Positions 18,607 to 26,477 of a stretch of 64,000 bases of DNA are shown here, piece after piece (within the stretch, counting starts at the first letter, position 1; each line of letters opens with the position of its first letter). Origin of the DNA: an uncultured Ellagibacter sp. (lineage in GTDB: Bacteria; Actinomycetota; Coriobacteriia; Coriobacteriales; Eggerthellaceae). The notes under the pieces were generated by a model that was not told the origin of the DNA, searched no databases, and saw only the letters and a list, made by a program, of their open reading frames with translations. Made by a program: the position numbers and the translations under genes. The DNA lies in NCBI RefSeq assembly GCF_934617235.1, contig NZ_CAKTTZ010000001.1, positions 1 to 64,000 of the forward strand, read 5' to 3'.

Positions 18607-19269
18607 CTACTCTTGAATATACTTGCTGAACAGGGGAATCAGCTCGTGGCGCACGCACGCGAGCACCGAGTCCCCATGGTAGAGCACGCTTTCCTTGTTG
18701 GGAATGGAGCTCGCCGATCCGTCGCCGCGCTCGAAGGCGATGATGCGGATGTCGTGGTCGCGCTCGAGTTCGCCCACGCGAATCGTCCGTTTCCCCTCGC
18801 GAGAGCTCAAATCGAGGGAAAAGCGCAGCACCTCGAATTCCCCGAAGGTGTCGATATGCGCGCCATGGCCCGACACCACTTTCGAGAACACGTCCTCGGC
18901 AACGAGCGATGTGCCGCACACGTAATCGATACCAAGTTGCATGTAGGCGCGCTCGTGGTCGGGGTTGTACAAGCGCGCGATCACGTGGGGAACGCCAAAC
19001 AGATGGCTCGCGACCTCGGCGACCATGAGGTTCGTGTTGTCGAGCTGCGTGACTGCCGCAACGACATCGCATTCGTCCACACCCGCCTTCACGAGGGTTT
19101 CCTCGTCGAATCCAACACCCTGCAACGTGGAGCCGTTGAAATTCCGACCGAGGTTCGCGAACGCGTCGGCGCTCTTGTCGATCACGCAGACATTGCTCCC
19201 GTTGTCGGAAAGCATGTTGGCAAGCTGGGAGCCCACGCGCCCGCATCCCACCACGATGACATTGCTCAT
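18607..19269 (-). CDS. TrkA-type NAD-binding potassium uptake regulator
   Basis: Second TrkA/KtrA-like protein (220 aa) with N-terminal motif IVVGCGRVGSQLANML, DKSADAF for the adenine ribose side and VAAVTQLDNTN in the Rossmann half, then a TrkA_C domain with DHDIRIIAFERGDG. It is clearly a paralogue of the gene just downstream, at low identity. AAAGGCG precedes the ATG. The two genes are 69 bases apart on one strand and form a small operon. Role: coupling potassium channel gating to nucleotide or cyclic-dinucleotide state, by family knowledge. Confidence 0.9.
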   Translation of the reverse strand: MSNVIVVGCGRVGSQLANMLSDNGSNVCVIDKSADAFANLGRNFNGSTLQGVGFDEETLVKAGVDECDVVAAVTQLDNTNLMVAEVASHLFGVPHVIARLYNPDHERAYMQLGIDYVCGTSLVAEDVFSKVVSGHGAHIDTFGEFEVLRFSLDLSSREGKRTIRVGELERDHDIRIIAFERGDGSASSIPNKESVLYHGDSVLACVRHELIPLFSKYIQE

Positions 19270-19320
19270 AAAACGCCTTTCGCCGTATCGCCGTTAGGGC
19301 ATAAGCATAGCGCATACGGA

Positions 19321-19350
19321 AAAGAAAAGGCCGGACGTGCGCCCGGCCTT
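19321..19350 (-). terminator. Intrinsic terminator after wall hydrolase gene
   Basis: An 8-bp stem (AAGGCCGG pairing with CCGGCCTT) with an 8-nt loop is followed on the minus strand by TTCTTTTCC, ten bases past the stop codon at 19361. Confidence 0.85.
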
Positions 19351-19360
19351 CAACCATACG

Positions 19361-20137
19361 TTAGATTTTCGACATTTCCCGAAGCGTATCGCGGAACCAA
19401 TTGTCGTAGTTCGGCGGGCAGTACTTCTGCGCATTCGAGTAGCTGATGGTGTAGCCATACCCCTTCGCGAGACCCGCGACATGGGCGTTGATAGCTTCTT
19501 CCCACGAGCTCCAACCGGTGGAACCCCAGCCCCACGCGTTGTGCGGCAAGAAGCAGTTCGTGCCCTTGGTGGACTCGGTGTTGGAAATGGCCGGCGACCA
19601 ACGAGGGTCGACGCCGTTGTTCCACGCAGCGGTGGCGAACGTCTCGCCTTGACCGGCAAGCGGGGAACCTGCGAGATAATTGTTGATGCGAGTTGTCCAC
19701 TCGGAGATGAAGGCGTCCTTGCCGCAGCTCCAATCCACTTCGGTGAGCTGGGACATCGCAGACGCGGCATCGGTGGAGCGGGCCTTGGCAAGCGCCTGCT
19801 CGGCAGCCTGGATGCGAGCCTGCTCCTCGGCGAGGGCAGCTTGCTCGGCAGCAATGCGCTCGGCTTCCTTCTCAGCTTCGACAGCCTGTACGCCCTGGGA
19901 AATGTCGCGCGATGCGGGCTGCGACAAAACGCCGCCAACCGACGCGTCGGATACGTTGGATACAAGCGCCTCAGAAGCCGGCGCGGAAGAAGCCGTGCCA
20001 CCGAACGGAGACGACGAGCCGCCTGCCGCGGCAAGGCCGTAGCCGAAGCAGCCGACCGCCACGACGGAGGCGCACCCGATCGCGGCAATTTTCGCGACCA
20101 AGCCCGTCTTCTTCATATGCTTTTGACGTGTTTCCAC
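19361..20137 (-). CDS. Secreted cell-wall hydrolase-like protein
   Basis: Protein of 258 residues. A signal peptide (hydrophobic stretch IAAIGCASVVAVGCFGYGLA, about 16-36) is followed by a Ser/Ala linker, a charged coiled coil rich in Glu/Ala (about 85-125) and a C-terminal lysozyme/glucosaminidase-like domain. Within it, AAWNNGVDPRWSPAISNTES resembles the helix that carries the catalytic Glu in lytic transglycosylases and endo-beta-N-acetylglucosaminidases. That makes peptidoglycan the likely substrate, but I cannot assign the bond cut. I use the GTG at 20137 (AGAAAGG ten bases upstream); an ATG seven codons later has no ribosome site. Confidence 0.82.
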   Translation of the reverse strand: METRQKHMKKTGLVAKIAAIGCASVVAVGCFGYGLAAAGGSSSPFGGTASSAPASEALVSNVSDASVGGVLSQPASRDISQGVQAVEAEKEAERIAAEQAALAEEQARIQAAEQALAKARSTDAASAMSQLTEVDWSCGKDAFISEWTTRINNYLAGSPLAGQGETFATAAWNNGVDPRWSPAISNTESTKGTNCFLPHNAWGWGSTGWSSWEEAINAHVAGLAKGYGYTISYSNAQKYCPPNYDNWFRDTLREMSKI

Positions 20138-20395
20138 GCAGTGTCAACCTTTCTCGAACAGCACGAGACCTAACCGCCAAGGCGGTGACAGCGTGTTGAA
20201 TTGTGAGTGGGATTGCTGCCTGAGTAAGAGCTTATGCTGTTGTTTGCAAGGCAAGATTTTACCCTATGCGGGGGTCTTCGCGCAAAATCTTGTGGAGGGC
20301 GCTCCACGGTTTGTTCGATAATCTACGAGATAAAATCTGTTGCGCCTGATGATTATTATTCCCGTTTTAGAATCAAAGCCAAGCGAGCTTCACAC
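20138..20395 (-). promoter_or_regulatory. Upstream region of wall hydrolase with two dyads
   Basis: This 258-base gap holds a 9-bp inverted repeat (CAAGATTTT at 20252-20260 and its complement at 20284-20292) and a smaller palindrome ACCGCCAAGGCGGT at 20173-20186. On the minus strand TAAAAT (20256-20261) with a weak TTGCGC 18 bases before it could be the hydrolase promoter; it overlaps one arm of the larger dyad. I saw no known riboswitch signature. Confidence 0.4.
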
Positions 20396-20734
20396 TTAGC
20401 GGAACGAACGCGGCGGCTTCGGCGGCAAATGGCCAACCCCCACATAGGTCTGTCGCTCGTTTTCGACCGGCGGCGCACTGCAATCAATAGGCCCGAATTT
20501 GTCGGAAGACGCCGACTCGGGGCGGACATCGAACACGTCCTCGGAAACCGACGATTTAGGCAAAACAAAGATCATCGCCACATAGGCAACAGCAAGAAGA
20601 CCGCCCGTGAGAAGCGAGCCCGCAACGACGATGATGCGCACGATGATCGGGTCGATGCCGAAGTAGCGCGCGGCGCCAGCGCACACGCCGCCAAGGCGTG
20701 CACCCGCAGCTCGCGTAAGCTTCTTTTCGGCCAC
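20396..20734 (-). CDS. PspC-domain protein
   Basis: Small membrane protein (112 aa) of the PspC family, linked in other bacteria to envelope stress or toxin-like membrane roles. The domain is at the N-terminus: LTRAAGARLGGVCAGAARYFGIDP followed by a hydrophobic segment (IIVRIIVVAGSLLTGGLLAVAYVAMIFVLP). About 50 polar residues follow. I chose the GTG at 20734, with GGGAAAGGGG just upstream; longer frames upstream run into the CBS-protein gene. It lies 19 bases after that gene on the same strand and is probably co-transcribed. Confidence 0.88.
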   Translation of the reverse strand: MAEKKLTRAAGARLGGVCAGAARYFGIDPIIVRIIVVAGSLLTGGLLAVAYVAMIFVLPKSSVSEDVFDVRPESASSDKFGPIDCSAPPVENERQTYVGVGHLPPKPPRSFR

Positions 20735-20753
20735 GATGCCCCTTTCCCTCGCC

Positions 20754-21632
20754 TTAGTGCGCTCGCGCCTCCGACACCTCCTCCGATTCGGTCGAAGCGC
20801 CGGCCCCGTCGGCCAGGCGCTCCACGCGAATGGTGGAGATGCGCGAGCGGCGCATGCGTTCGATCTTGAACGAATAACCGCCCAGCGTGAACTCGTCGCC
20901 CATCTCCGGCACGAAATCGAGCGTGTCAATCAACCAGCCGGCGATGGTCTCGTAGTCCTCCGATTCGGCAACCGGCCAGCCAAGCGCCGCCGCCTCGTCG
21001 ATCGGAAAACGCCCGTCGACGCGCCATACGCCATCGGAGACCTCAGTGATTTCCTTGCCTTCCATGTCGTACTCGTCGACGATTTCGCCCACGATTTCCT
21101 CGATGATATCCTCGATGGTAATTAAACCATCGGTTCCACCGTACTCATCCACCACGATGGCCATCTGTTGCCGATTCGTTTGCATTTCCTTGAGCAGCGG
21201 GAAGATGTCCTTGGACTCGGGAACGAACAGGGGCTCGAAGGCGTACTTCGCCGCAAGGTCGTCCTCGTGGCCGTCGATAAGCGGCCCGACGAGGTTCTTG
21301 TAGTGCACGATGCCGATGATATGGTCGGCGTCTTCGTGGAAGATAGGAAGGCGCGAGTAGCCCGTGCCGTGCATGCGCTCGACCGCCGTGCGCACGGTTT
21401 CGGTGTCCTCGACCATGATCATGTCGACGCGCGGCTGCATGATCTCGTGAACCGACATGTCGCCCAAGTCGATGATGTCGTGGATCATGCGCTTCTCGTC
21501 GTCGGCAAGCTCGTCGTTGTCGGCGACGATGTCCTTGATTTCCTCCTCGGAAACCGTCTGCTTCTTCGCCGATCCAAAACGTGAGAAGAAACCGGTCAAG
21601 CCCTTCTGCTCCTCGTCGCCCATCGCAACCAT
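20754..21632 (-). CDS. CorC/HlyC-type CBS-domain protein
   Basis: Cytosolic protein (292 aa) with two CBS domains (from MQPRVDMIMVEDTETV to about residue 190) and a C-terminal CorC/HlyC transporter-associated domain. It lacks the N-terminal DUF21 membrane domain of CorB/HlyC relatives, so it matches the short CorC layout, linked by family to Mg/Co efflux. AAGGAG stands three bases before the first ATG and twelve before a second ATG four codons in; either may be used. It is downstream of hemolysin III and upstream of the PspC gene on one strand. Confidence 0.9.
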   Translation of the reverse strand: MVAMGDEEQKGLTGFFSRFGSAKKQTVSEEEIKDIVADNDELADDEKRMIHDIIDLGDMSVHEIMQPRVDMIMVEDTETVRTAVERMHGTGYSRLPIFHEDADHIIGIVHYKNLVGPLIDGHEDDLAAKYAFEPLFVPESKDIFPLLKEMQTNRQQMAIVVDEYGGTDGLITIEDIIEEIVGEIVDEYDMEGKEITEVSDGVWRVDGRFPIDEAAALGWPVAESEDYETIAGWLIDTLDFVPEMGDEFTLGGYSFKIERMRRSRISTIRVERLADGAGASTESEEVSEARAH

Positions 21633-21713
21633 TCACTCCTTGTACTCATCGGGGATGTCAACCCCGATAAACTCGCTGGTCACGCCGCGCGGGCGCAACC
21701 GGTCGATTCGCCG

Positions 21714-22592
21714 CTACATCACATACAGCGCCACGGCCAGAAACTGCAGCACGCTCGCCGCATCGACCATCACGTGGAACACCGAATGCATGTAGGGAAT
21801 CTTCTTCAACACATAGAATATGCACCCGATCGAATAGACCAGGCCGCCCGCCACCAAGAGCACGAGGCCCTCCATGGGAAGGTTCGCCAAAAGCGCCGGC
21901 AGATACCAGATAACGCACCACCCCAAAAGAAGGTAGAGCACCGCCGAGATCCAGCGCGGGCGGAATACCCAAAACGCCTCGCAGGCAACGCCCGCAAGTG
22001 CGACGACCCACACGAACACCGCCAGGTAGATGCCGCCATCATTACCTAGCGTGACCAGGCAAAATGGCGTGTATGTTCCCGCGATGAACAGATAGATTCC
22101 GCTGTGGTCGAGCACTTTGAACACGCGCTTGGCGCGATCCACCGCGATAGCGTGATAGAGCGTGGACATGAGGTATTCCACCAGCATGGTGATGGTGTAG
22201 ACAAGCGCCGCGGCCAGCTTCACGCCGCCGCCCGCGCGCACCGCAATCACCACGAGAATGGGAATCGCTGCGATGGAGAGCAGCGCCCCGATGCCGTGCG
22301 TCACCGAGTTGGCGATTTCCTCGCCAAGCGTGTACTCGCGCACGTTGCGGCGAGCGCGATCGGCGTTTGCGGAAGTGTTGGCGGGTTCGTCTTTGTGTTC
22401 GCGCGCTTCGGAAATGGTGCGCGGCTTGAACTGGGAAGGAGTCCATGCGCGAGGCGCGGAAGGATGACCCTGCGCACACGACGGAGACGTGCTAGTCAGA
22501 GGAGCGTCGTGAGAAGCGGCAGGCCCAGGCGCTGAAGGATCTGGCGCCGAACTTCGGCCGCCTTTCGAATCGGATGTCGCATGTGTGTCCAT
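21714..22592 (-). CDS. Hemolysin III / PAQR family membrane protein
   Basis: Integral membrane protein (292 aa). A Ser/Pro-rich cytoplasmic N-terminus of about 85 residues precedes a seven-helix PAQR/HlyIII core with the conserved EEIANSVTHGIGAL, the STLYHAI histidine, the DHSGIYLFIAGTYTPF motif and a C-terminal HSVFHVMV histidine. These His/Asp residues form the zinc site of the family. The ATG at 22592 is five bases past the stop of the upstream PH-domain gene, so translation is probably coupled. Function in bacteria is poorly known; the name hemolysin is historical. Confidence 0.92.
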   Translation of the reverse strand: MDTHATSDSKGGRSSAPDPSAPGPAASHDAPLTSTSPSCAQGHPSAPRAWTPSQFKPRTISEAREHKDEPANTSANADRARRNVREYTLGEEIANSVTHGIGALLSIAAIPILVVIAVRAGGGVKLAAALVYTITMLVEYLMSTLYHAIAVDRAKRVFKVLDHSGIYLFIAGTYTPFCLVTLGNDGGIYLAVFVWVVALAGVACEAFWVFRPRWISAVLYLLLGWCVIWYLPALLANLPMEGLVLLVAGGLVYSIGCIFYVLKKIPYMHSVFHVMVDAASVLQFLAVALYVM

Positions 22593-22597
22593 GGCTA

Positions 22598-24379
22598 TCA
22601 CTCTATCACATTTCCCCCTGGGGTAAGCCACGCCAGCCATGCGGCGGCATCTTCTTCACATGCGTCGATCAGCCTGGTCGAGGTGCCCTGCAAACCCGCA
22701 GCCGTTCGCGCGGTAACGGTCGCCACCTTCGCACGGCGCTGGAAGGGGTTCGACTTCGAGAAGCCGAACTGGATCTTCTCGCGTGGCAAGCAAACCGAGA
22801 CCGAGCCGAGGCCGCCGTTTTCTACCTGCATAAAGCGCCTGTTGAACGAGAACCACGACGAGCGCGCCCAGAGAATCGCGCTTATGGCCGCAAGCACTTC
22901 GGCGACCGCGCACGCGACGTAACACACAAGGGCGATGCGATCGAACCAGAAAAGCTCCCCCGCCGTCATGAAATCATCGCCGCAGGTGCTGATGCCGAAC
23001 GCGACGCCCAGCTGGAGAAGCGCGAGCGCCACCGCGCACCACAGCCCCCAGCCCTGGATGATTGTGCGCCTGACCAGCGCCCGGCGAAGCGCGACCTTGG
23101 GAACGCGGCGGCGCTCGGCGGGCAGGTCGGCGAACTCGGGGATAAGCCCCGCGAGAATCTCGGGCACGCGATCGACCTTCACGAAGGGATGGATGACAAG
23201 CGCGCCCTCGGAAAGCGAGTCCTCCATGCTGCCCGACCCGCTCGACGCGTCCACTTTCCCAAGCGACACCTCGCAGAAGCCGAAGATGCGCCTGGCGAAG
23301 CTCTGCTTCACTATGACGGATTGCACGCGATCGACCGACACGCCGTGGAAGCGGTGCTGAAGAAGGCCGCGCTCGACCTCAATGCGGTCGCCGCGGCGGC
23401 GCGCCTTGAAGCCCCCGAAGGAGATGCAGGTGCCAAGCGCCGACATCATCCAGATGAGCAGGGACAACGCGATGAAGGCAGCGGCGATAAGGGCGATGAG
23501 GCTGTTCCCGAAAAGTGCGAGGCCCGCATCGGCAACCGCCCCCGCGACGGCGCCGCCCGCATCCCCCGCAACCTGCGAGATGATATCGGCGACCTGGGAG
23601 AACGCGCCGATGATGCCGACGACGACAAGCAGCAGCGTCGTGTTGTTGGAAAGCCCGGTGAGAATGAGCTCGCCGTTGGTCATGCCGTACTGGAAGGAGA
23701 TGCGCCCCGTGTCGACCTCGCGCCCAGCGAACACGCCGCGCACGTCGTCCCACACCTCGGCAGGCGCATCGAGCACGTTGCCGAAGTTGCTCGAGGCGTC
23801 AGCTTCCCGAGAAGGCGCCCCGACGGCCGCTGACTTGCGCGCGAACAGGTCGGCCCGCAGCGCTTCCGCGTCCGCCTTGCGCAGAAACGGCACCGACACG
23901 GCCTTGTTCGAGGCACCGCCCGCCGTGTCGATTTGCACCGTGCACACACCGAACACCCGCTGGAGCAGCGAGGCAACCTGATCGACCGATTGAATGCGCC
24001 GATAGGGCACATGGACACGCTTCTTATTGAAAATGCCTGAATAGAAGCTGAATTCCTCGTCGCCGAACTCGTACCAGATATGCTTGTATGCCGCGAGGTG
24101 GTAGAGCAGGCTCACGGCGAACGAAATGACCACCGTGACAAGAAACACCAGGACGATGATGATTACGGCAAGCCCGCCGTTCACGTACCCGCCAAGGCTG
24201 TCGGGATCGAACAACTCGGGGATGAGCTGGGGAAGCACGCCAACGAGGAGCACCGCGAACACCGCAGCGGCACCCTGCAGCCCGCCAAGCCAGATATAGC
24301 TGGAATGAACCGCATGCTTCTCGCGGTTCTCGCGGACCGCGTGCTTCTCACGGTTCTCGCGGTTCTCGGGCCCGCCCAT
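22598..24379 (-). CDS. Large bacterial PH-domain membrane protein (YdbT-like)
   Basis: Protein of 593 residues with several bPH2 (DUF304) domains and pairs of TM helices between them. The first PH domain is near FGDEEFSFYSGIFNKKRVHVPYRRIQSVDQ (about 110-160), a second near GDRIEVERGLLQHRFHGVSVDRVQSV, a third near the C-terminus. The start codon overlaps the stop of the upstream gene by one base (TAATG), showing coupling. The first 30 residues contain a tandem nine-residue repeat (RENREKHAV twice). The paired small and large PH proteins resemble YdbS/YdbT of Bacillus. The molecular role is unknown. Confidence 0.9.
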   Translation of the reverse strand: MGGPENRENREKHAVRENREKHAVHSSYIWLGGLQGAAAVFAVLLVGVLPQLIPELFDPDSLGGYVNGGLAVIIIVLVFLVTVVISFAVSLLYHLAAYKHIWYEFGDEEFSFYSGIFNKKRVHVPYRRIQSVDQVASLLQRVFGVCTVQIDTAGGASNKAVSVPFLRKADAEALRADLFARKSAAVGAPSREADASSNFGNVLDAPAEVWDDVRGVFAGREVDTGRISFQYGMTNGELILTGLSNNTTLLLVVVGIIGAFSQVADIISQVAGDAGGAVAGAVADAGLALFGNSLIALIAAAFIALSLLIWMMSALGTCISFGGFKARRRGDRIEVERGLLQHRFHGVSVDRVQSVIVKQSFARRIFGFCEVSLGKVDASSGSGSMEDSLSEGALVIHPFVKVDRVPEILAGLIPEFADLPAERRRVPKVALRRALVRRTIIQGWGLWCAVALALLQLGVAFGISTCGDDFMTAGELFWFDRIALVCYVACAVAEVLAAISAILWARSSWFSFNRRFMQVENGGLGSVSVCLPREKIQFGFSKSNPFQRRAKVATVTARTAAGLQGTSTRLIDACEEDAAAWLAWLTPGGNVIE

Positions 24380-24867
24380 TACATGTCCTCGCGCGCGAGG
24401 CGGGCAAGCTCAGCCGCGCGGTCGCGCACCTGGTCAGCGACATCGTTTGCGAGCCCAGGGATGACATGCTCGCCGGCTGCCGTGGCGACGGTGACGCTCG
24501 AGAGCCCGAACGCGCGCAGAATCGGCCCCTGGCGCGTATCGGTGTTCTGAACGCGGATGAAGGGGATGATGTAGCGCTTGCGCCAGATGATGCCCTTGGC
24601 GATGTCGAGGTAGTCGTCGTGAAGCTCGTAGCGCCAGCGGATGTAGCGAATGGGTGGCAGCACGGCGAGGAAAACGACGAGCAGCACCGCAGCGACGACC
24701 GAGAGCACGGCAACGACGGCGAAAGCCCAGGGAGCCGGATCGACCGCGGCGCAGATGACGAAGGGGACGGCGCAGCAAAGGTAGCCGAGCACGATCCAGA
24801 TGGCGTCGTTCGCCCGCCACACGTTTTTCACCCGAGAATCGAGCTTGCTTTGGGGGATACCGTTCAT
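24379..24867 (-). CDS. Small bacterial PH-domain membrane protein (YdbS-like)
   Basis: Protein of 162 residues with two TM helices (about 20-75) followed by a single bPH2 domain (LHDDYLDIAKGIIWRKRYIIPFIRVQNTDTRQGPILRAFGLSSV, where the final strand-turn is typical). It ends at the first base of the start codon of the large PH-domain gene. I chose the ATG at 24867, with GAAAGG upstream; the open frame extends 22 codons further into the divergent promoter region. It is first in a run that continues with the YdbT-like gene and hemolysin III. The TATTAT about 50 bases upstream may be its -10. Confidence 0.88.
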   Translation of the reverse strand: MNGIPQSKLDSRVKNVWRANDAIWIVLGYLCCAVPFVICAAVDPAPWAFAVVAVLSVVAAVLLVVFLAVLPPIRYIRWRYELHDDYLDIAKGIIWRKRYIIPFIRVQNTDTRQGPILRAFGLSSVTVATAAGEHVIPGLANDVADQVRDRAAELARLAREDM

Positions 24868-25104
24868 GGGGAGAGCCTTTCTCGAATGCGCACACGGCGC
24901 GAACGCTTTCCCCATAATAGCAAGCGGAGGCAAATTTTAGGTAAAGCGAATGGGGAAGCCAGCGCCTCGCAAAGGCGATATCGGCATTGCACCTGCTCAC
25001 GGCATCGATGACATTTGTCACCTTTTTGCAGAAGCCTGCATGGCCCAGCCAAATTGTGTACGATGGGGAGGCTGAATCGATTGCGCAGCAGAAAAGAGGG
25101 AACC

Positions 25105-25548
25105 ATGAAATACCAGGAGCTGCAAGACGAAATCAAGGCCGCGCTGAAGGCGCACGACAAGGCGCGGGTGTCGATCCTGCGCCAAGTGCACGGCGAGGTG
25201 AAAAACATCGAGGTCAACGAGCGCCGCGACATCACGGATGCCGACGTCGACGCCATGCTCAAGCGCGTGATCAAGCAGACGAAGGAGACGCTTGAGGGCT
25301 CCATCAAGGCCGCGAACAACCAGGAGCGCACCGACCTTCTGACCGCGCAGGTAGAAATCCTCGAGTCGTATCTCCCCAAGCAGGTTTCAGGCGACGAGCT
25401 TGTCGCGCTCATCGAGAAGACGCTCGCCGAGACTGGCGCCTCCTCGAAGAAGGAAATGGGGAAGGTGATGGGAGCACTCACGAAGGCGACCGGCGGCAAC
25501 TTCGACAAGGCGCAAGCCGCAGCCGAGCTTGGCAAACGCCTCGCCTAG
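25105..25548 (+). CDS. GatB/YqeY domain protein
   Basis: Protein of 147 residues of the YqeY family, related to the tail domain of the amidotransferase subunit GatB. The family is all-helical and may bind tRNA or act near tRNA amidation; its true role is not settled. Typical segments are KARVSILRQVHGEVKN at the start, VEILESYLPKQVS in the middle and the SKKEMGKVMGAL...GNFDKAQAAAELGKRL end. The ATG at 25105 has AGAGGG seven bases upstream. It is transcribed alone and ends at a strong terminator. Confidence 0.93.
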   Translation: MKYQELQDEIKAALKAHDKARVSILRQVHGEVKNIEVNERRDITDADVDAMLKRVIKQTKETLEGSIKAANNQERTDLLTAQVEILESYLPKQVSGDELVALIEKTLAETGASSKKEMGKVMGALTKATGGNFDKAQAAAELGKRLA

Positions 25549-25573
25549 CGCAGGGCCCGTTAGTCGCTTTCTG

Positions 25574-25631
25574 CAGCGCCCGACTGTTCGATGCCCGCAA
25601 GGGTCTCGAACGGCCGGGCGCTGTGTTTTTT
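25574..25631 (+). terminator. Intrinsic terminator after yqeY-like gene
   Basis: A 9-bp outer stem (CAGCGCCCG at 25574-25582, complement at 25615-25623) encloses a 6-bp inner stem (GTTCGA with TCGAAC). TGTTTTTT follows on the plus strand. It begins 26 bases past the stop codon. Confidence 0.85.
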
Positions 25632-25740
25632 GCGGCGAGCGACGTACGTTGCGCGGGTCGACCATACGGAAAGTCGGGCGCGGGGAAGCTGCGCGGAAGG
25701 TCGCGGGCGCGATTGCCGTGCGGGGAGTCCATACGGAGGC

Positions 25741-25763
25741 AAAAAAACGCCCGCGGGCGTTTT
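25741..25763 (-). terminator. Strong terminator ending the candidate small RNA
   Basis: The palindrome CGCCCGCGGGCG (25748-25759) is flanked by seven A on its left and four T on its right, so A-T pairs extend the stem. On the minus strand seven T follow the stem, a very strong terminator. On the plus strand TTTTCGTTT follows, so it could also back up the yqeY-like gene terminator. Confidence 0.88.
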
Positions 25764-25940
25764 CGTTTCGAAGGAGAGGAGGCCGGTGAGGGCGAGGGGG
25801 GGGTGAGCCCTCACCGGCTAGTGTGATGGATGGCCAGACGAGAGGAGCCTCCACCACCGGGTCAGCATTAAGAGGTGTGCTGGTCAGAGGGTTCTTTTTT
25901 CCTGAGAGAGGGAGGGGGTTTCGAACCCTTGCTTCTGACA
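25741..25940 (-). ncRNA. Candidate iron-responsive C-rich small RNA
   Basis: Predicted transcript of about 200 nt with no convincing coding frame. It would start 6-8 bases after a minus-strand -10 (TAAGAT, 25947-25952). Hairpin one (arms 25883-25894 and 25923-25939) has a loop containing the run CCCCCTCCCTCTCTC. Hairpin two (arms 25782-25793 and 25807-25818, 12 bp perfect) has a loop with eight consecutive C. A linker reading CCTCCTCTCCTTC precedes the terminator at 25748-25759, which ends in seven T. C-rich loops and anti-Shine-Dalgarno linkers are known from Gram-positive regulatory RNAs, including iron-controlled ones (FsrA, IsrR). The iron link is inferred from the promoter box and the adjacent feo operon. 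Confidence 0.6.
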
Positions 25941-25946
25941 TTTGTT

Positions 25947-25975
25947 ATCTTAGGTTAACCTTACGAATGAGTCAA
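25947..25975 (-). promoter_or_regulatory. Minus-strand promoter overlapped by iron-box-like palindrome
   Basis: TTGACT (25970-25975) and TAAGAT (25947-25952) are spaced by exactly 17 bases on the minus strand. Between them and across the -10 lies TTAGGTTAACCTTA (25950-25963, plus-strand reading), a palindrome with one mismatched pair. It resembles boxes of DtxR/IdeR-type metal repressors. A bound repressor would block polymerase, so transcription is expected when metal is scarce. Confidence 0.6.
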
Positions 25976-25980
25976 TGGGG

Positions 25981-25994
25981 TTAACCGTGGTTTA
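25981..25994. promoter_or_regulatory. Second operator copy, TTAACC-GT-GGTTTA
   Basis: This 14-base dyad lies just upstream of the -35 of the candidate small RNA. It shares the core TAACCGTGGTT with the site in front of the feo operon (29957-29968), which supports one regulator serving both transcripts. Confidence 0.55.
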
Positions 25995-26121
25995 CAATTC
26001 CTCCACAAATGTCTTGCGATTTGGTAGGAGAATTCGCAGGCACCGCGAGCGACGTTGGCAGAAGAAGACCCGCAGGGCACCCCACGCGCCGTTTCGCGCA
26101 AGAACCCTCCCCAAACGCAAG

Positions 26122-26151
26122 GAGGGCCGAGCGCTTTCGCACCCGGCCCTC
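26122..26151 (-). terminator. Probable terminator after feo operon
   Basis: An 8-bp stem (GAGGGCCG pairing with CGGCCCTC) with a 14-nt loop is followed on the minus strand by CTTGCGTTTGG. It lies 25 bases past the last gene of the feo operon. The T-tract is weak. Confidence 0.6.
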
Positions 26152-26175
26152 GCTTCATCTCACGTGAACGACGCG

Positions 26176-26400
26176 CTACCTGAGCGCCTTGTTCATGTCA
26201 GCCACCATGCAGTCGACGGCGCCGCAGCCAGAACAGCCATGGCAGCTTCCGCATCCTCCGCGAGAGCTATCGCCGTCCCCGCAGTGGTCGTGACAATCGC
26301 ACAGGCCGCGCGTCACAATGCGGCGCACCGCCAACACGGCCAACACGGCGATGACAAGCGCGACGACGATCGTCGACGGCGTCCAAACCAAACCCATCAT
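26176..26400 (-). CDS. FeoB-associated Cys-rich membrane protein
   Basis: Small protein (74 aa) with one N-terminal TM helix (STIVVALVIAVLAVLAV) and a cytoplasmic tail of about 45 residues with eight Cys (CDCHDHC, GGCGSCHGCSGCG, DC) and several His. This is the layout of the FeoB-associated family found after feoB in many anaerobes. A role in passing or sensing ferrous iron is supposed but unproven. AAAGGAGG stands before two adjacent ATG codons. It is the last gene of the feo operon, 77 bases after feoB. Confidence 0.9.
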   Translation of the reverse strand: MMGLVWTPSTIVVALVIAVLAVLAVRRIVTRGLCDCHDHCGDGDSSRGGCGSCHGCSGCGAVDCMVADMNKALR

Positions 26401-26477
26401 AGGTGCGCCTCCTTTCTCACCGTTCGATATCGGGGACGCGCCCGAAAGCGCATCCCCAAAGTTTCACTAAGTAGACT

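Noticed and set aside
20138..20395. Cyclic-di-AMP riboswitch upstream of the wall hydrolase
   Set aside because: Such riboswitches often precede wall hydrolase genes, but I could not find the conserved core words; only two plain dyads are present.
24300..24379. Tandem DNA repeat at start of the large PH-domain gene as a phase-variable tract
   Set aside because: Only two in-frame units of nine codons; a change by one unit keeps the frame, so no on-off switch.
25905..25935. tRNA T-arm-like GGGTTCGAAACCC on the minus strand
   Set aside because: No acceptor, D or anticodon arms can be built around it; only three good pairs in the T stem.
25905..25945. TPP-riboswitch-like words (CTGAGAGAGG and ACCCTT) on the plus strand
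   Set aside because: The order and the other conserved parts of the riboswitch are missing, no thiamine gene follows, and the minus-strand sRNA reading explains the stems better.
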